From NCBI RefSeq assembly GCF_000172555.1, contig NZ_ABOX02000022.1, positions 1 through 64,000 of the forward strand: a stretch of DNA of 64,000 bases. The letters are read 5' to 3'. Position numbers and translations under genes: made by a program. Shown in pieces: positions 35,396 through 44,849 of the stretch. The notes beneath the pieces are model-generated. The model was not told where the DNA came from. It worked only from the letters and a program-made list of their open reading frames with translations, and did no database searches. How positions within the stretch are numbered: position 1 is the stretch's first letter; each line of letters begins with the position of its first letter. The stretch comes from Pedosphaera parvula Ellin514. Lineage in GTDB: Bacteria; Verrucomicrobiota; Verrucomicrobiia; Limisphaerales; Pedosphaeraceae.

Positions 35396-35881
35396 TTATC
35401 CCTTCACTGCCACGGCCTTGATCAAATCCTCGAAGCTGACGATGTTCAAAACGCGTTTCAGGTTGTAGGCCAGCACGGTTAAACTCATTTCCGCCCTCAC
35501 TCCGGCCAGTCTTTTGCATAAAAAATATCCGGCATTCATCGCTCGCTTGATCGTCCCGAAAGGATGTTCGGCGATGGCCTTTCTTGATTTCATAATTTGC
35601 CGGTTGTTCTTCACCCGTTGCGCCATGGCTTCCATCAACGCTTCGTTTTCTTCGCGCGTAATCGTGCGATTAGCCTTGTTCCGGGTGCATTGCTTTTTGA
35701 GCGCACAGGTTTTACAGCCCGTGGCCCGGTAGTATCGCAATGCGCGTTTTTTCTCGAAGGGGAGCGGTAGGTCAGTTCTTTTTTTCCCGGACAAAGGTAA
35801 AAGAAGATTGTGAGAATATTTTTTGCGTGTTGCGTGAGGGATGAATGGGACGGAGTATGAATTAATATATTTAAAAGTCAC
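35396..35881 (-). pseudogene. 3' part of an IS1182-family transposase
   Basis: The minus strand encodes the C-terminal region of an IS1182-type transposase: 'ATGCKTCALKKQCTRNKANR', 'RKAIAEHPFGTIKRAMNAGY', then 'RAEMSLTVLAYNLKRVLNIV'. The N-terminal two thirds, with the first catalytic Asp residues, are absent, and the first about 20 residues of the frame are unrelated. The element is therefore dead. It separates the integron-like region from the rpmH cluster. Confidence 0.82.
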
Positions 35882-36500
35882 TATTTGTTTAAAAACGTAT
35901 TGACATTGTTTTGTTAATGTTATAAATAAATTACATTGCTGCTGAATAAATGGGTTTTATGCTGAAATTTATAAGGAGATTATCGGGGCGCGATTGGGTG
36001 GGCCTTGGCGGGGTTGAGCCGGTGGTTTTCTCTATGCGATGGGAAGCTGTTGAAACAGCTCCAGGTTTTGCATCGCTGTGGAATACAGGGCTGGAAGCCG
36101 TGGTGTTAATGAAAAGGAGAAGGGCGTTATTGGTGCGCCGGGGGCAGGGTGCCGGACCGTGAGTTAACGGCAGTTATCGGGACATCTTTTATTCTATTTG
36201 AATTTTGAATGAACTCTGAAGTTATAGATTGGCAGGATGGGGCTGGGGTGCGACCAAGGAAATGTCGAATGGCAAATTTCGAGCGACGAATTGGAAGCGG
36301 GGTGCGTGGGGGGCGGAAGGTATCGGAAGGTATCGGAAGGTATCGGAAGGTTGAAAAATATTGGACAGGAGGCATGGTTGGGAAATCGAGGCCAAAGTGG
36401 TAAAGTCTGAGGGCAGAAGCTGGTCTATGAAATCACTATTTAAGAGAGCGGGAGGGAAGTTGGGGTGGAAACCGAATTGTGGTCCCGGTGATTCGCTCGC
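35882..36500. other. Intergenic region with AT-rich start and 10-bp tandem repeats
   Basis: About 620 bp without a convincing gene. Positions 35882-35945 are strongly A+T rich and include TTGACA (35900) with TATAAA 15 bp later, a possible promoter. A 70-codon frame at 35950 has no recognisable features. The 10-bp repeat at 36314-36350 is listed separately. No cluster of DnaA boxes was noticed. Confidence 0.4.
36314..36350. repeat. Short tandem repeat (CGGAAGGTAT) about 3.7 copies
   Basis: The 10-mer CGGAAGGTAT occurs three times in succession and a fourth time as CGGAAGG. The copies are perfect, so the number is likely to vary between strains. Confidence 0.95.
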
Positions 36501-36528
36501 TTGACACTCAGATTTTCACTGTTATCCT
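36501..36528 (+). promoter_or_regulatory. Sigma-70-type promoter of the rpmH cluster
   Basis: TTGACA at 36501-36506 and TATCCT at 36523-36528 are separated by 16 bp and lie about 75 bp upstream of rpmH. The position suits transcription of the rpmH-rnpA-yidD-yidC-jag cluster. Confidence 0.7.
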
Positions 36529-36600
36529 CTCGCGTTCCGTGAAAAGCGGGTGGCTGTGTGCTGAAACTGTGAAGTGGCCGGGCCATAAGATTTAAGAATT

Positions 36601-36738
36601 ATGAAACGTCAATATCAACCGTCGAAGATGCGCCGTAAACGGCAACATGGCTTTTTGAATCGCAATTCCAGCAAGAGTGGAAAGGCCACCTTGGCCAATC
36701 GCCGTCGCGTTGGGCGCAAACGTCTGACCCCGGTATAA
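36601..36738 (+). CDS. rpmH: Ribosomal protein L34
   Basis: A 45-residue, highly basic protein of the large ribosomal subunit. '[20 protein letters not shown]' and '[13 protein letters not shown]' match L34 closely, and the length is normal. It is first in the conserved rpmH-rnpA-yidD-yidC-jag cluster, preceded by a good promoter. Confidence 0.97.
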   Translation: MKRQYQPSKMRRKRQHGFLNRNSSKSGKATLANRRRVGRKRLTPV

Positions 36739-36751
36739 GAGGGAATGGGCC

Positions 36752-37126
36752 ATGGCGGCTGAACCGCAGCAACGCCGCCTGCTGGGGCGCAATATGCGCT
36801 TAAAGCAGTCGCGGGATTTTTCGCGGGTGCGGCAGCAGGGGCGGCGGATGCCGTATGGTTGTTTGATTGCCAATTGGATGGTTTTACCTCCCGGATCGCC
36901 CATGCGACTGGGAGTGATCACTGCGAAGAAGCTTGGTAATGCGGTGGTTCGGGCTCGTGCCCGGCGCTTACTGAGGGAGGCATTTCGGTTGCATCAGCAC
37001 GATTTGTCACAGCCGGTCGATCTTGTTTTGGTGGCACAAAGAACTATTGTTGGGAAGGGCTTTGCAGCAGTCGAAGCTGATTTTCTGGCTATGTTAAGGA
37101 AAGCCAGGCTGGTGAAGACGTCGTGA
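36752..37126 (+). CDS. rnpA: Ribonuclease P protein component
   Basis: A 124-residue protein cofactor that helps the RNase P RNA process tRNA 5' ends. The family signature is present: '[16 protein letters not shown]', '[20 protein letters not shown]' and 'RLLREAFR'. The ATG at 36752, preceded by GAGGGA, is taken as the start; ATG 36794 (MRLKQSRDF) is possible. It begins 13 bp after rpmH, and its TGA overlaps the GTG start of yidD. Confidence 0.96.
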   Translation: MAAEPQQRRLLGRNMRLKQSRDFSRVRQQGRRMPYGCLIANWMVLPPGSPMRLGVITAKKLGNAVVRARARRLLREAFRLHQHDLSQPVDLVLVAQRTIVGKGFAAVEADFLAMLRKARLVKTS

Positions 37127-37467
37127 ACTGGGCTCAACATATTTTGGTTTTGTTGGTGCGAATATACCAGTGGGTGATATCGCCCACTAAAGACGTTTTG
37201 CTTGGACCGGCGGGACAATGCCGTTTCACTCCCAGTTGTTCGCAATATGCAGTGGAAGCGCTTCAGAAGCATGGGGCTGTCAAGGGGAGCCTGATGGCTG
37301 GCTGGCGCATTTGCCGCTGCAATCCCTGGGGTGGCTGTGGCGAGGACCCGGTGCCGGATAAGAAATCCCGGGAGAAGCATATAAATTTGAAAGGTGTTAC
37401 TTCGTGGCGTTCGCAGGCTTCGGTGAAGCCTTCAGCATTCGGGACAGCCTCCGGGGAGCATAGTTAA
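37123..37467 (+). CDS. yidD: Membrane protein insertion efficiency factor YidD
   Basis: A 114-residue YidD/DUF37 protein that assists YidC-dependent membrane insertion at the inner membrane. Signatures are '[20 protein letters not shown]', '[17 protein letters not shown]' and '[10 protein letters not shown]'. The GTG start overlaps the rnpA stop (GTGA). The last about 30 residues after '[11 protein letters not shown]' are an extension beyond the usual short form. Confidence 0.95.
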   Translation: MNWAQHILVLLVRIYQWVISPTKDVLLGPAGQCRFTPSCSQYAVEALQKHGAVKGSLMAGWRICRCNPWGGCGEDPVPDKKSREKHINLKGVTSWRSQASVKPSAFGTASGEHS

Positions 37468-37471
37468 TTTC

Positions 37472-39286
37472 ATGGATCGTAAATCAATTTCCATTCTGAT
37501 CGTTTGTGGAGCGCTGTTGTTTTTGTGGCCAGTGTTGGTGAACAAAATCCTGCCACCCAAGCCTGCACCCCCGCATACGAACCTCGTTTCTTCCGCCAGT
37601 TCCACCAACCAAACCGCCCTGGGGACCAACCAGGCAGCAATTGCTCCGGCCCAGCCCGCTTTCGAAGCAGGCACGAATGTGGCAAGCCAGTTCGCGGTGA
37701 ATACAAACCAACCGGAAGAAACTCTGGTGGTCACAAATGACAATGCCGTTTACACATTCACCTCACGCGGCGGTGGTTTGAAAGAAGTCGAACTTCTCCA
37801 TTACCCGGAAACAGTGAGTGCCTTGCGAAGGAGGGCGCAGAGAACAAACCAGTTCGCCACTTTGAACACTCCGGCAGCTCCTCCAGTTTTGTCGATTCTG
37901 GGCAATGACTCCTTGACGGGGGATGGTGTGTTCAAGCTATCGCAGGTTCCGGGAGGAGTTCATGCGGAAAAGGTGCTTACCAATGGATTGAAGGTGGTCA
38001 AAGAATTTCGGCTGGGCACCAATTATTTGATGTCCGCTTCGGTTCGAATGGAGAACCAATCGCGGCAACCACTTCAACTCTCCCCGCAGGAAGTTGTCCT
38101 TGGAACCGCCACTCCTCTTGGAATTCAGGACAACGGGCAGGTGGTGGGAATGCTCTGGTATAATAGCAACAAAGTGGCATCCGTGGGCCCATCATTTTTT
38201 AATACGAACACCACCAAACTCTTTTTCTTTCCCCGAACGCCGGAGACCGAATATCGCGCAGGGAGCAATGATGTTGTCTGGGTGGCGTTAAAGAATCAAT
38301 TTTTTACCCTCGCCACGATGCCACAGATTCCGGCGCCCAGCGTGGTGGCGCACCTAACTTACCTGCCCCCGCCGTCCCGCGAGGAAGTCAGTTCCACGCC
38401 AAAAGCCGTGGCCCAGCCAACGGGTGTTACAGCGGCTCTTGAGTACCCCGGACAAACCCTGGCTCCAGGGGGATTCGTGGAGCGCAATTACGATATTTTT
38501 ACTGGACCCAAGGAATATAAAACGCTGGCCAGAATTGCTGCGCGTTTTAATAACGATATCGATAAGGTGATGGAATTTGGCCTCTTCTCCCCGATTTCCA
38601 AAATGCTGCTGTTGGGGATGAATTGGCTGCATCACAGGCTATCGGTTTCCTATGGACTGACCATCATCCTGATCACGGTTCTGATCAAAATTGTATTTTG
38701 GCCGCTGACTGCTTTCAGCACGAAATCCATGAAGCGAATGCAGGCGCTGCAGCCGCAAATCAAGGCCATTCAGGAAAAGTACAAGGACGAGCCGCAAAAG
38801 GTCAGCCAGAAGACGATGGAGTTTTACCGAAAGAACAAGGTAAACCCCCTGGGAGGATGTTTGCCGGCACTATTGCAAATTCCAGTATTTTTCGGCTTCT
38901 TTGCAATGATGAGAGGCGCGATTGAATTGCGCGGCGCGCATTTTCTTTGGATGGGCGATTTATCGCAACCCGATACGATTTTTATAATTCCCGGCTTCAA
39001 TTTTCCGATAAACCCGATGCCGCTCCTGATGGGGGTAACGATGTTGTGGCAGATCAGCCTTGCACCGCCATCGCCTGGCATGGATCCGGCACAGCAGAAG
39101 ATGATGAAGTTCATGCCTTTGATGATCCTCCTCTTTGTATACTCTCAACCTTCAGGTTTGGCGCTTTACTATACGGTTCAGAATCTGCTAACAATTCTCC
39201 AGACAAAACTTACAAAGTCCGATCCAGTATTGGCACCGGCGGCGAAGACCCAGGTTCCAGTTGCGCCGCAAAAGAAAAACAAGTGA
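37472..39286 (+). CDS. yidC: Membrane protein insertase YidC
   Basis: A 604-residue YidC/Oxa1 insertase of the long Gram-negative type. An N-terminal helix (SISILIVCGALLFLWPVLV) and a Pro/Thr/Asn-rich linker precede the periplasmic P1 domain (about residues 80-360). The insertase core follows, with about five helices: 'LSVSYGLTIILITVLIKIVF', 'NPLGGCLPALLQIPVFFGFF', then 'PSGLALYYTVQNLLTILQT'. It starts 4 bp after yidD. The C-terminus is short and Lys-rich. Confidence 0.97.
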   Translation: MDRKSISILIVCGALLFLWPVLVNKILPPKPAPPHTNLVSSASSTNQTALGTNQAAIAPAQPAFEAGTNVASQFAVNTNQPEETLVVTNDNAVYTFTSRGGGLKEVELLHYPETVSALRRRAQRTNQFATLNTPAAPPVLSILGNDSLTGDGVFKLSQVPGGVHAEKVLTNGLKVVKEFRLGTNYLMSASVRMENQSRQPLQLSPQEVVLGTATPLGIQDNGQVVGMLWYNSNKVASVGPSFFNTNTTKLFFFPRTPETEYRAGSNDVVWVALKNQFFTLATMPQIPAPSVVAHLTYLPPPSREEVSSTPKAVAQPTGVTAALEYPGQTLAPGGFVERNYDIFTGPKEYKTLARIAARFNNDIDKVMEFGLFSPISKMLLLGMNWLHHRLSVSYGLTIILITVLIKIVFWPLTAFSTKSMKRMQALQPQIKAIQEKYKDEPQKVSQKTMEFYRKNKVNPLGGCLPALLQIPVFFGFFAMMRGAIELRGAHFLWMGDLSQPDTIFIIPGFNFPINPMPLLMGVTMLWQISLAPPSPGMDPAQQKMMKFMPLMILLFVYSQPSGLALYYTVQNLLTILQTKLTKSDPVLAPAAKTQVPVAPQKKNK

Positions 39287-39312
39287 ACAGCCGGATTTAG
39301 CAACAGTCGATT

Positions 39313-39762
39313 ATGCCTGCTCAACCTAAAGCTACACTCGAAAAAATTCTGGAACTCCTTGGCTTCAGCGCCACAGTGGAGGAACATCCCTTGGAAGACG
39401 GTTTCCTGCTGGATGTAAAAACCGACGATTCCGGCCGGCTCATCGGCCGCCAGGGACAAACGCTTTCCGACCTCCAGTACATCACCAATCGCATGCTGTT
39501 TCAGCTGGATCCTACCTGTCCCAAGGTAATGGTGGATGTGAGCGGTTATCGTGCGCAAGCCCGTGAGGCTTTGGTCAAGAAGGCCAAGGACGCGGCTGAG
39601 AAGGTGCGTCGTTGGGGAGATGTGGTGGAGTTGGAACCGCTGAGCGCGTTTGATCGCCGCATTGTTCACAATGCCGTGAAGGATGACCCGGATATTGAAA
39701 CCCACAGTGTCGAAGTCGAAGGTTCGGACAAGAAGGTAATTTTGTTCCGGCCCAAGCAGTAG
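39313..39762 (+). CDS. jag: KhpB/Jag-type RNA-binding protein (KH-R3H)
   Basis: A 149-residue protein with a KH domain ('GRLIGRQGQTLSDLQYITN') and a C-terminal R3H domain ('LEPLSAFDRRIVHNAVKDDP', then 'HSVEVEGSDKKVILF'). It lacks the N-terminal Jag_N domain seen in Firmicutes. The family binds RNA and usually sits next to yidC, as here. It ends the cluster and is followed by a terminator. Confidence 0.92.
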   Translation: MPAQPKATLEKILELLGFSATVEEHPLEDGFLLDVKTDDSGRLIGRQGQTLSDLQYITNRMLFQLDPTCPKVMVDVSGYRAQAREALVKKAKDAAEKVRRWGDVVELEPLSAFDRRIVHNAVKDDPDIETHSVEVEGSDKKVILFRPKQ

Positions 39763-39793
39763 CTATTTCGTTTTCCATTTGGGACCATTTATT

Positions 39794-39829
39794 GACCGGC
39801 AGAGGAGACTCCTGCCGGTCTTTTGTTTT
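39794..39829 (+). terminator. Terminator of the rpmH-jag cluster
   Basis: A perfect 9-bp stem (GACCGGCAG / CTGCCGGTC) is followed by TTTTGTTTT, about 30 bp after the jag stop. Confidence 0.9.
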
Positions 39830-40111
39830 ACCGGGCAGCTTAGAACGGAGGAGTTCGAGCGGGTTCGCTTTTGCTTGTAACTGAGCAAAAGATAAGACAG
39901 TCTCAACAAAGCTCGAATTGTAATCACGACAATCCCTGGTTGGGAAAGTTGCAGAAGAATGACAATGTCGCGCCTTGGATGGGGGAAAACTCCGACATTC
40001 AAGAAGAGCCAAAGCAAGTTACCGTCGCGAACCAGCAGAGATGTGGTAGCACTGGCAACCTGTTAAATCAAAAGTAACAACCCGGATCGTTCCTGCAACA
40101 CATTCTCTTTT
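39830..40111. other. Intergenic region before the nuclease gene
   Basis: About 280 bp with no gene, strong hairpin or repeat noticed. It presumably includes the promoter of the secreted nuclease gene. Confidence 0.35.
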
Positions 40112-42907
40112 GTGATCACCCTGCGTAAGTCTTCCGCGAATTGTCTGTCTTCTGCCGTGGTCTGCCTGGCCGCATTGTTTATCGCCATTCTTCCAGCCAA
40201 GGCCATCATTGGCGTGGCGTATCAAATGCAGTTGGGAAACCCCAGTGGGGCCACGGTCGATCCAAATAACCATAATCACTACCTGATTCAACGCCCGGTC
40301 GAGGCCATGGATTACAGCGATGCACTGGGCGAGCCGGTCTGGGCGAGCTGGGACCTGACCACCGCCGATGTCGGGAGCATTAGCCGTTCGAGTTCCTATT
40401 TTCCAGACACAAATCTACCGCCCACCTTCTATCGCGTGACGGACGCTGATTATAATGGCGTGGGCAACATTAACTTTAACCGCGGTCATATGTGTCCCTC
40501 AGAGGACCGCACCGACACCCGGGCAGACAACGACATGTTGTTTTTCATGTCCAACATCATTCCGCAGTCGGCGGCGAATAACCAGGGAGTCTGGGGCAAT
40601 TTCGAAGGTGATTGTCGCACGCTGGCGAACGCAGGAAACGAAATTTTGATCATTTGCGGTCCCAGCGGTTTTGGCACTAATCGCATTCCGAGCGGAAAGG
40701 CGGTTATTGCCGACTATACCTGGAAGGTCGCCGTGGTGGTTCCGCTGGGGGCGGGTACCGCGCTGAGCCGGATTACGACGGCAACCCGGGTTATTTCTTT
40801 GAAAATCCCCAATAATAATAGCGTGAGCAGCACCTGGCAGACTTACGTAACCAAGGCCGAACAAATCGAGAGCGACACCGGCTTCACGTTCTTCACCGCC
40901 CTGCCGCCAAACCTCGCCTGGGTGTTGCGAAGCAAGGTGGATGGTCAGACACCGCCCACTCCGTTGATCAGCAGCTTTTCGCCAACGAGCGGCGCAACAA
41001 ATATTAACGTGGTCATCACCGGAACAAACCTGGATGCGACCACCAATGTGGCATTCAATGGAGTAAAGGCTTCCTTCACCATCGATTCTCCCACGCAAGT
41101 CACGGCCACGGTTCCGTTCGGCGCGACTTCCGGCCATATCAGCATTGCCACACTCGGCGGCACGGTAATTTCTTCGGGAAGTTTCGCGGTTGACGGTTCC
41201 AGCGGGATCGTTGATCTCGCCATCGTGGCCACTCATACCAGCAGTTTCACGCAGGGAGATACAGGAGACACCTATACAATTACCATTACGAATATGGGAA
41301 CGGCAGCCACGGTCGGCATAGTTACGGTTGCGGACTCGCTGCCCGTCGGCCTCACCGCAACCGCGATCAGTGGTGTCGGTTGGACGGCGGATTTGGGCAC
41401 TCTGACCTGCACACGTTCCGACATCCTGGCGGCTGGGGCCAGTTATCCACCGCTCACAATCACTGTGAATGTTTCTGCCAGTGCTCCCGCCAGTGTTACC
41501 AATAGTGCCACGGTCTCGGGCGGAGGAGATGCCAACCTGGCAAACAATACTGCCAGTGATCCTACCACTATTAATAACGCTGGCGGCACGGCGCCGGCCA
41601 TTGCCAGCCAGCCGCAGCCACAGACAGTGAATGTCGGCCAAAGCGCTAATTTCAGCGTTATCGCGAGCGGTACAGCACCGTTAGGTTATCAATGGCAATT
41701 TAATGGAGGTGCGATCGCGGGTGCAACTCAAAGCAGTTACACGAAGAATGGCGTGCAACTCGCTGATGGTGGTAATTACTCTGTGGTGATTAGCAACGGT
41801 GTCGGGATAACCAACAGTTCCAATGCGTTGCTGACGGTTATCAGTGGCGGCGGGGGCAATTCGACGAATATTTTGGCACAGTGGAATTTTAACATAACAA
41901 CCAACACAACCAGCCCGCTGCCTAGTGTGGGCTCAGGAACAAGTGCTTTGGTGGGGGGGGCTACAGCCACTTTTGCCGGTGGTTCTACCACTGATACGAA
42001 TGCTTCCAACAATGCCTGGAATACTACAAGTTATCCGGCTCAGGGGGCAGGGAATAAAACGAGAGGCGCTCAGTTCAACGTCAGCACGGTTGGATACCAG
42101 AATATTTCACTGCGTTGGGATCAGAAGCTTAGCAACGCCGCAAGCAAGTATACCCGGCTGCAATATAGCACCAATGGAATAGATTTCGTGGACTTCAATC
42201 TCATCACGATTTCCAATACCACTACTGCCTTTGAGTCAAAAACCAATGATTTATCGGGGTTGGCCGGAGTGGGTAACAACGCTAATTTTGCATTTCGTAT
42301 TGTATCGGAATTTGAAAGTACGGCCATCAATACGGCAAACGCGAATTATATAACCAGCACAGGGAGCAGTTACGCAACCGGTGGCACCATTCGTTTTGAC
42401 ATGATGACCATTTCTGGAACTCCTATTCCTTCAGCAACTTTGCCCAGCATCACTTCACAACCACAGAGTCAGGCATCAGTTGTTGGCAATAATGTCACCT
42501 TCAGCGTGAGCGCAACGGGGACTCCTCTTCTGGCATATCAATGGAAGTATAATAGCGGCGCAATTGCCGGGGCAACTGATTCCAGTCTGACACTCAGTAC
42601 CATTACCACAAACCAGGCCGGGAACTATTCCGTCGTGGTGAGCAACAGTGCCGGTTTGGTAACCAGTAGCAACGCGTTGCTTTCAGTTTACTCCACGGCA
42701 GCGGCTACTGTGAGTTCCATCACTTATTCGGGCTCGCAGGCGCAGTTTAACATTGCCGGTGTGCCAGGTTACAATTATGCGGTGCAGATTTCGACCAACT
42801 TGATTGATTGGTCTTCCATTAAAACCAATGCTTCGCCCTTTAGTATAACAGATACTAATCTGGTGGGTGTTCCCTGTCGATTCTATCGCACAGTTTACCT
42901 GCCGTAA
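40112..42907 (+). CDS. Secreted DNA/RNA non-specific endonuclease with IPT, DUF11 and Ig-like domains
   Basis: A 931-residue exported protein starting at GTG 40112 with a signal peptide (VVCLAALFIAILPAKA). Residues about 30-275 are an EndA/NucA-type nuclease; the His-containing signature is 'NFNRGHMCPSEDRTDTRADN', followed by 'FFMSNIIPQ'. Then come an IPT/TIG domain ('ISSFSPTSGATNINVVITG'), a DUF11 repeat ('TITITNMGTAATVGIVTVAD'), an Ig-like repeat, a beta-rich domain (about 590-770) and a second Ig-like repeat near the end. It probably degrades extracellular nucleic acid while bound to surfaces. No sorting signal was seen. Confidence 0.9.
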   Translation: MITLRKSSANCLSSAVVCLAALFIAILPAKAIIGVAYQMQLGNPSGATVDPNNHNHYLIQRPVEAMDYSDALGEPVWASWDLTTADVGSISRSSSYFPDTNLPPTFYRVTDADYNGVGNINFNRGHMCPSEDRTDTRADNDMLFFMSNIIPQSAANNQGVWGNFEGDCRTLANAGNEILIICGPSGFGTNRIPSGKAVIADYTWKVAVVVPLGAGTALSRITTATRVISLKIPNNNSVSSTWQTYVTKAEQIESDTGFTFFTALPPNLAWVLRSKVDGQTPPTPLISSFSPTSGATNINVVITGTNLDATTNVAFNGVKASFTIDSPTQVTATVPFGATSGHISIATLGGTVISSGSFAVDGSSGIVDLAIVATHTSSFTQGDTGDTYTITITNMGTAATVGIVTVADSLPVGLTATAISGVGWTADLGTLTCTRSDILAAGASYPPLTITVNVSASAPASVTNSATVSGGGDANLANNTASDPTTINNAGGTAPAIASQPQPQTVNVGQSANFSVIASGTAPLGYQWQFNGGAIAGATQSSYTKNGVQLADGGNYSVVISNGVGITNSSNALLTVISGGGGNSTNILAQWNFNITTNTTSPLPSVGSGTSALVGGATATFAGGSTTDTNASNNAWNTTSYPAQGAGNKTRGAQFNVSTVGYQNISLRWDQKLSNAASKYTRLQYSTNGIDFVDFNLITISNTTTAFESKTNDLSGLAGVGNNANFAFRIVSEFESTAINTANANYITSTGSSYATGGTIRFDMMTISGTPIPSATLPSITSQPQSQASVVGNNVTFSVSATGTPLLAYQWKYNSGAIAGATDSSLTLSTITTNQAGNYSVVVSNSAGLVTSSNALLSVYSTAAATVSSITYSGSQAQFNIAGVPGYNYAVQISTNLIDWSSIKTNASPFSITDTNLVGVPCRFYRTVYLP

Positions 42908-42925
42908 GCGGTTTGAAAACAGAAG

Positions 42926-42947
42926 GGGCTCTCTTTCCGGAGAGCCC
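42926..42947 (+). terminator. Hairpin after the nuclease gene
   Basis: An 8-bp G+C-rich stem (GGGCTCTC / GAGAGCCC) with a 6-nt loop lies 19 bp after the stop codon. No T run follows, so it may be a weak terminator or an RNA-stabilising hairpin. Confidence 0.55.
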
Positions 42948-43156
42948 GAGGCGGGTGCATTGATGATTTTTGCGTCTTACGTGCGGGCCTCCGAATGGGA
43001 GGCCGATTACGCGTTACGCGGATCGTTCCTCCGATACAAACACCGACTCTTCAGTGAGGTTGCAAAAAATGCGTTGGAATTTTTGGGTTCGCTTCACGCG
43101 CGCTTTCCGCTACTTCATTTAGCGCGGAATGGCGGCAATAAATTACAATGGATCTT

Positions 43157-43879
43157 TTAGCTAAATGATCGCCATTCACGATCGTCATGTCCAGTGAGGG
43201 CGTGATCAAACTCGGGTTCGTGCTGGATTTCCGAAAGCGTGAGGTGAACGAAAACCTTCGACTCTGCCCAACTGACCTTGTCGATGGCCTGCGGGGGAAT
43301 CAGGACGTTCTTCCCAGACCACGAATGACCGGTGGTCACTATCAGGTGACGAATGGCCCAATTTACTTCGTCAATGAGGAAGTCTTCAACGTGGCCAATT
43401 TCACCATCCAACGCTTGCAGTTGGTAGCCGGTGACTTCCTGAGTGCTCCTGAGGTGGGAATTTGCTTCGCTCACTTGTTCCTCCTCGTCCGGGTGTTGAG
43501 CCTGCCACATCGGGGGAATGATTGGGGCCGGATTCAGTCCCCACAGCCCCGGCCCGCCCCAATAGATTGGCCAGTTGTAATAACGAAAGTAATCACGTTC
43601 ATGCTGACGCGCGACAGGCAACTCTGTATCGATGGAAGGGCTGTTTTCAATCCTTTCCCGTGTCAGGTTAACCTCCAACAGTTTGCCGGCAGGATAGATG
43701 TTGCCGATCGCATAAGGTGAGATCAGCACTTTGTGGCCGGACATCCATGATCCCGTATCGGCCACCAGATATCGAACAACCCAATCCTTATCGTCAAAAT
43801 AAAATCCGGTGACGTGACCGATTTCCCCATCCAAAGCTTCTAATTTATAGCCATGAAGGTTTTTAACACTGTGTAACAT
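43157..43879 (-). CDS. Protein with two PRC-barrel domains
   Basis: A 240-residue protein made of two PRC-barrel repeats. The first is 'LHGYKLEALDGEIGHVTGFY' onward to 'GHKVLISPYAIG', and the second is 'GYQLQALDGEIGHVEDFLID' to 'GKNVLIPPQAID'. No membrane segment is present. PRC-barrels occur in photosynthetic reaction centres, RimM and many stress-related proteins; no specific role can be given. The gene stands alone and reads toward the nuclease gene. Confidence 0.88.
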   Translation of the reverse strand: MLHSVKNLHGYKLEALDGEIGHVTGFYFDDKDWVVRYLVADTGSWMSGHKVLISPYAIGNIYPAGKLLEVNLTRERIENSPSIDTELPVARQHERDYFRYYNWPIYWGGPGLWGLNPAPIIPPMWQAQHPDEEEQVSEANSHLRSTQEVTGYQLQALDGEIGHVEDFLIDEVNWAIRHLIVTTGHSWSGKNVLIPPQAIDKVSWAESKVFVHLTLSEIQHEPEFDHALTGHDDREWRSFS

Positions 43880-44097
43880 ACCAAATTGTCCCTTTCAGGC
43901 GCTTACTAGCAATGTGCCATGATTGAATAAACTCTACATCTATGAGGCGGGGGAAGTCGCCTGCTGGGAAGTGCTGCGTGATTTCAGCATTTATGACGCA
44001 TTAGCTGTGTCCACCTGAAAAAAGTTACTGGGTGCCAAGTGACTGTGCGATGGGTAATACCACGGGTTTTTTGCGGCATAACCTCCCCATTACCCGT
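43880..44097. other. Intergenic region
   Basis: About 220 bp between two minus-strand genes. No gene, terminator or repeat was noticed. Confidence 0.35.
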
Positions 44098-44649
44098 TCA
44101 ACCCTGATTTTCAAGAAGATGCGTGGGGAGTCCGTCTATGGAACGAATGTTCTTTTCCTGCCAGTATTTTTGGATTCCCTCAGGGCCTTTATTTTCCGCC
44201 CACTTTTTTAAAGCTGGTCGTTCTTCCTTGAACTCCATAACTGGAACAGCATAGCCGCAGGAGGTCTGAACCGATTCAATTCTCAATACAAAGATCTGGC
44301 GCTGGCCTGGAATTTCAGTGAAATAGCGTACGTAGTCCTGCCATCTTGAATCGCGCGGACGGATGACTTCACCTCGACCATAAAGTCTAAGAATCAAAGG
44401 CTGTGTCGAAAAACTGCAAAACATGATGGTCATCCGATCGCGCTCGTTCAAATGAGCTGAAGTCTCGTTGCCACTCCCCGTCAAATCCAGATAACAAACG
44501 GTCCTGGAATCGAGGCAGCGGAACGTATCCATGCCTTTGGGAGAAAGGTTGATCCGACCCTCTGCAGGAGCGGAGGCTGTGAAAAATACCTTCTGTTCCG
44601 AAATAAAACGGATGAGATCAGCATCCAGTTCTGAAAAAAATTTTGCCAT
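44098..44649 (-). CDS. Pyridoxamine 5'-phosphate oxidase-like flavin/split-barrel protein
   Basis: A 183-residue PNPOx-fold protein. The start 'MAKFFSELDADLIRFISEQK' and the core 'FFTASAPAEGRINLSPKGMD', 'YLDLTGSGNETSAHLNERDR' and 'LRLYGRGEVIRPRDSRWQDY' match a subgroup annotated as pyridoxamine 5'-phosphate oxidase family, which usually binds FMN or F420 but seldom acts in B6 synthesis. ATG 44649 is chosen because the upstream extension to 44736 does not fit the family. It diverges from the EamA gene. Confidence 0.85.
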   Translation of the reverse strand: MAKFFSELDADLIRFISEQKVFFTASAPAEGRINLSPKGMDTFRCLDSRTVCYLDLTGSGNETSAHLNERDRMTIMFCSFSTQPLILRLYGRGEVIRPRDSRWQDYVRYFTEIPGQRQIFVLRIESVQTSCGYAVPVMEFKEERPALKKWAENKGPEGIQKYWQEKNIRSIDGLPTHLLENQG

Positions 44650-44849
44650 ATGTTTGGGGCAGTAGCTTGAGCCCGGAATAGTGAGCCATATCTCAAAGCG
44701 TGCTCGCAACCCGAATTCAAAACTTGGAACTCGCACGCGGAGTTTAAATCGATTGGTGGATGCCGGAAAAGCTGAAACCAGCGCGCTGCTGATTTAAAAC
44801 TGAGCAGCTCGTTTGACCTCTTGAAGTCATTAAGGCTACATTGGCGCAC

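Noticed and set aside
35882-36600. Possible replication origin upstream of rpmH
   Set aside because: rpmH often lies near dnaA/oriC and the region has an AT-rich start, but no dnaA gene or cluster of DnaA boxes was seen; a dead IS1182 element lies there instead.
40499-41641. 380-codon minus-strand ORF opposite the secreted nuclease
   Set aside because: The plus-strand reading has clear nuclease and repeat domains; the antisense frame is low-complexity without recognisable motifs.
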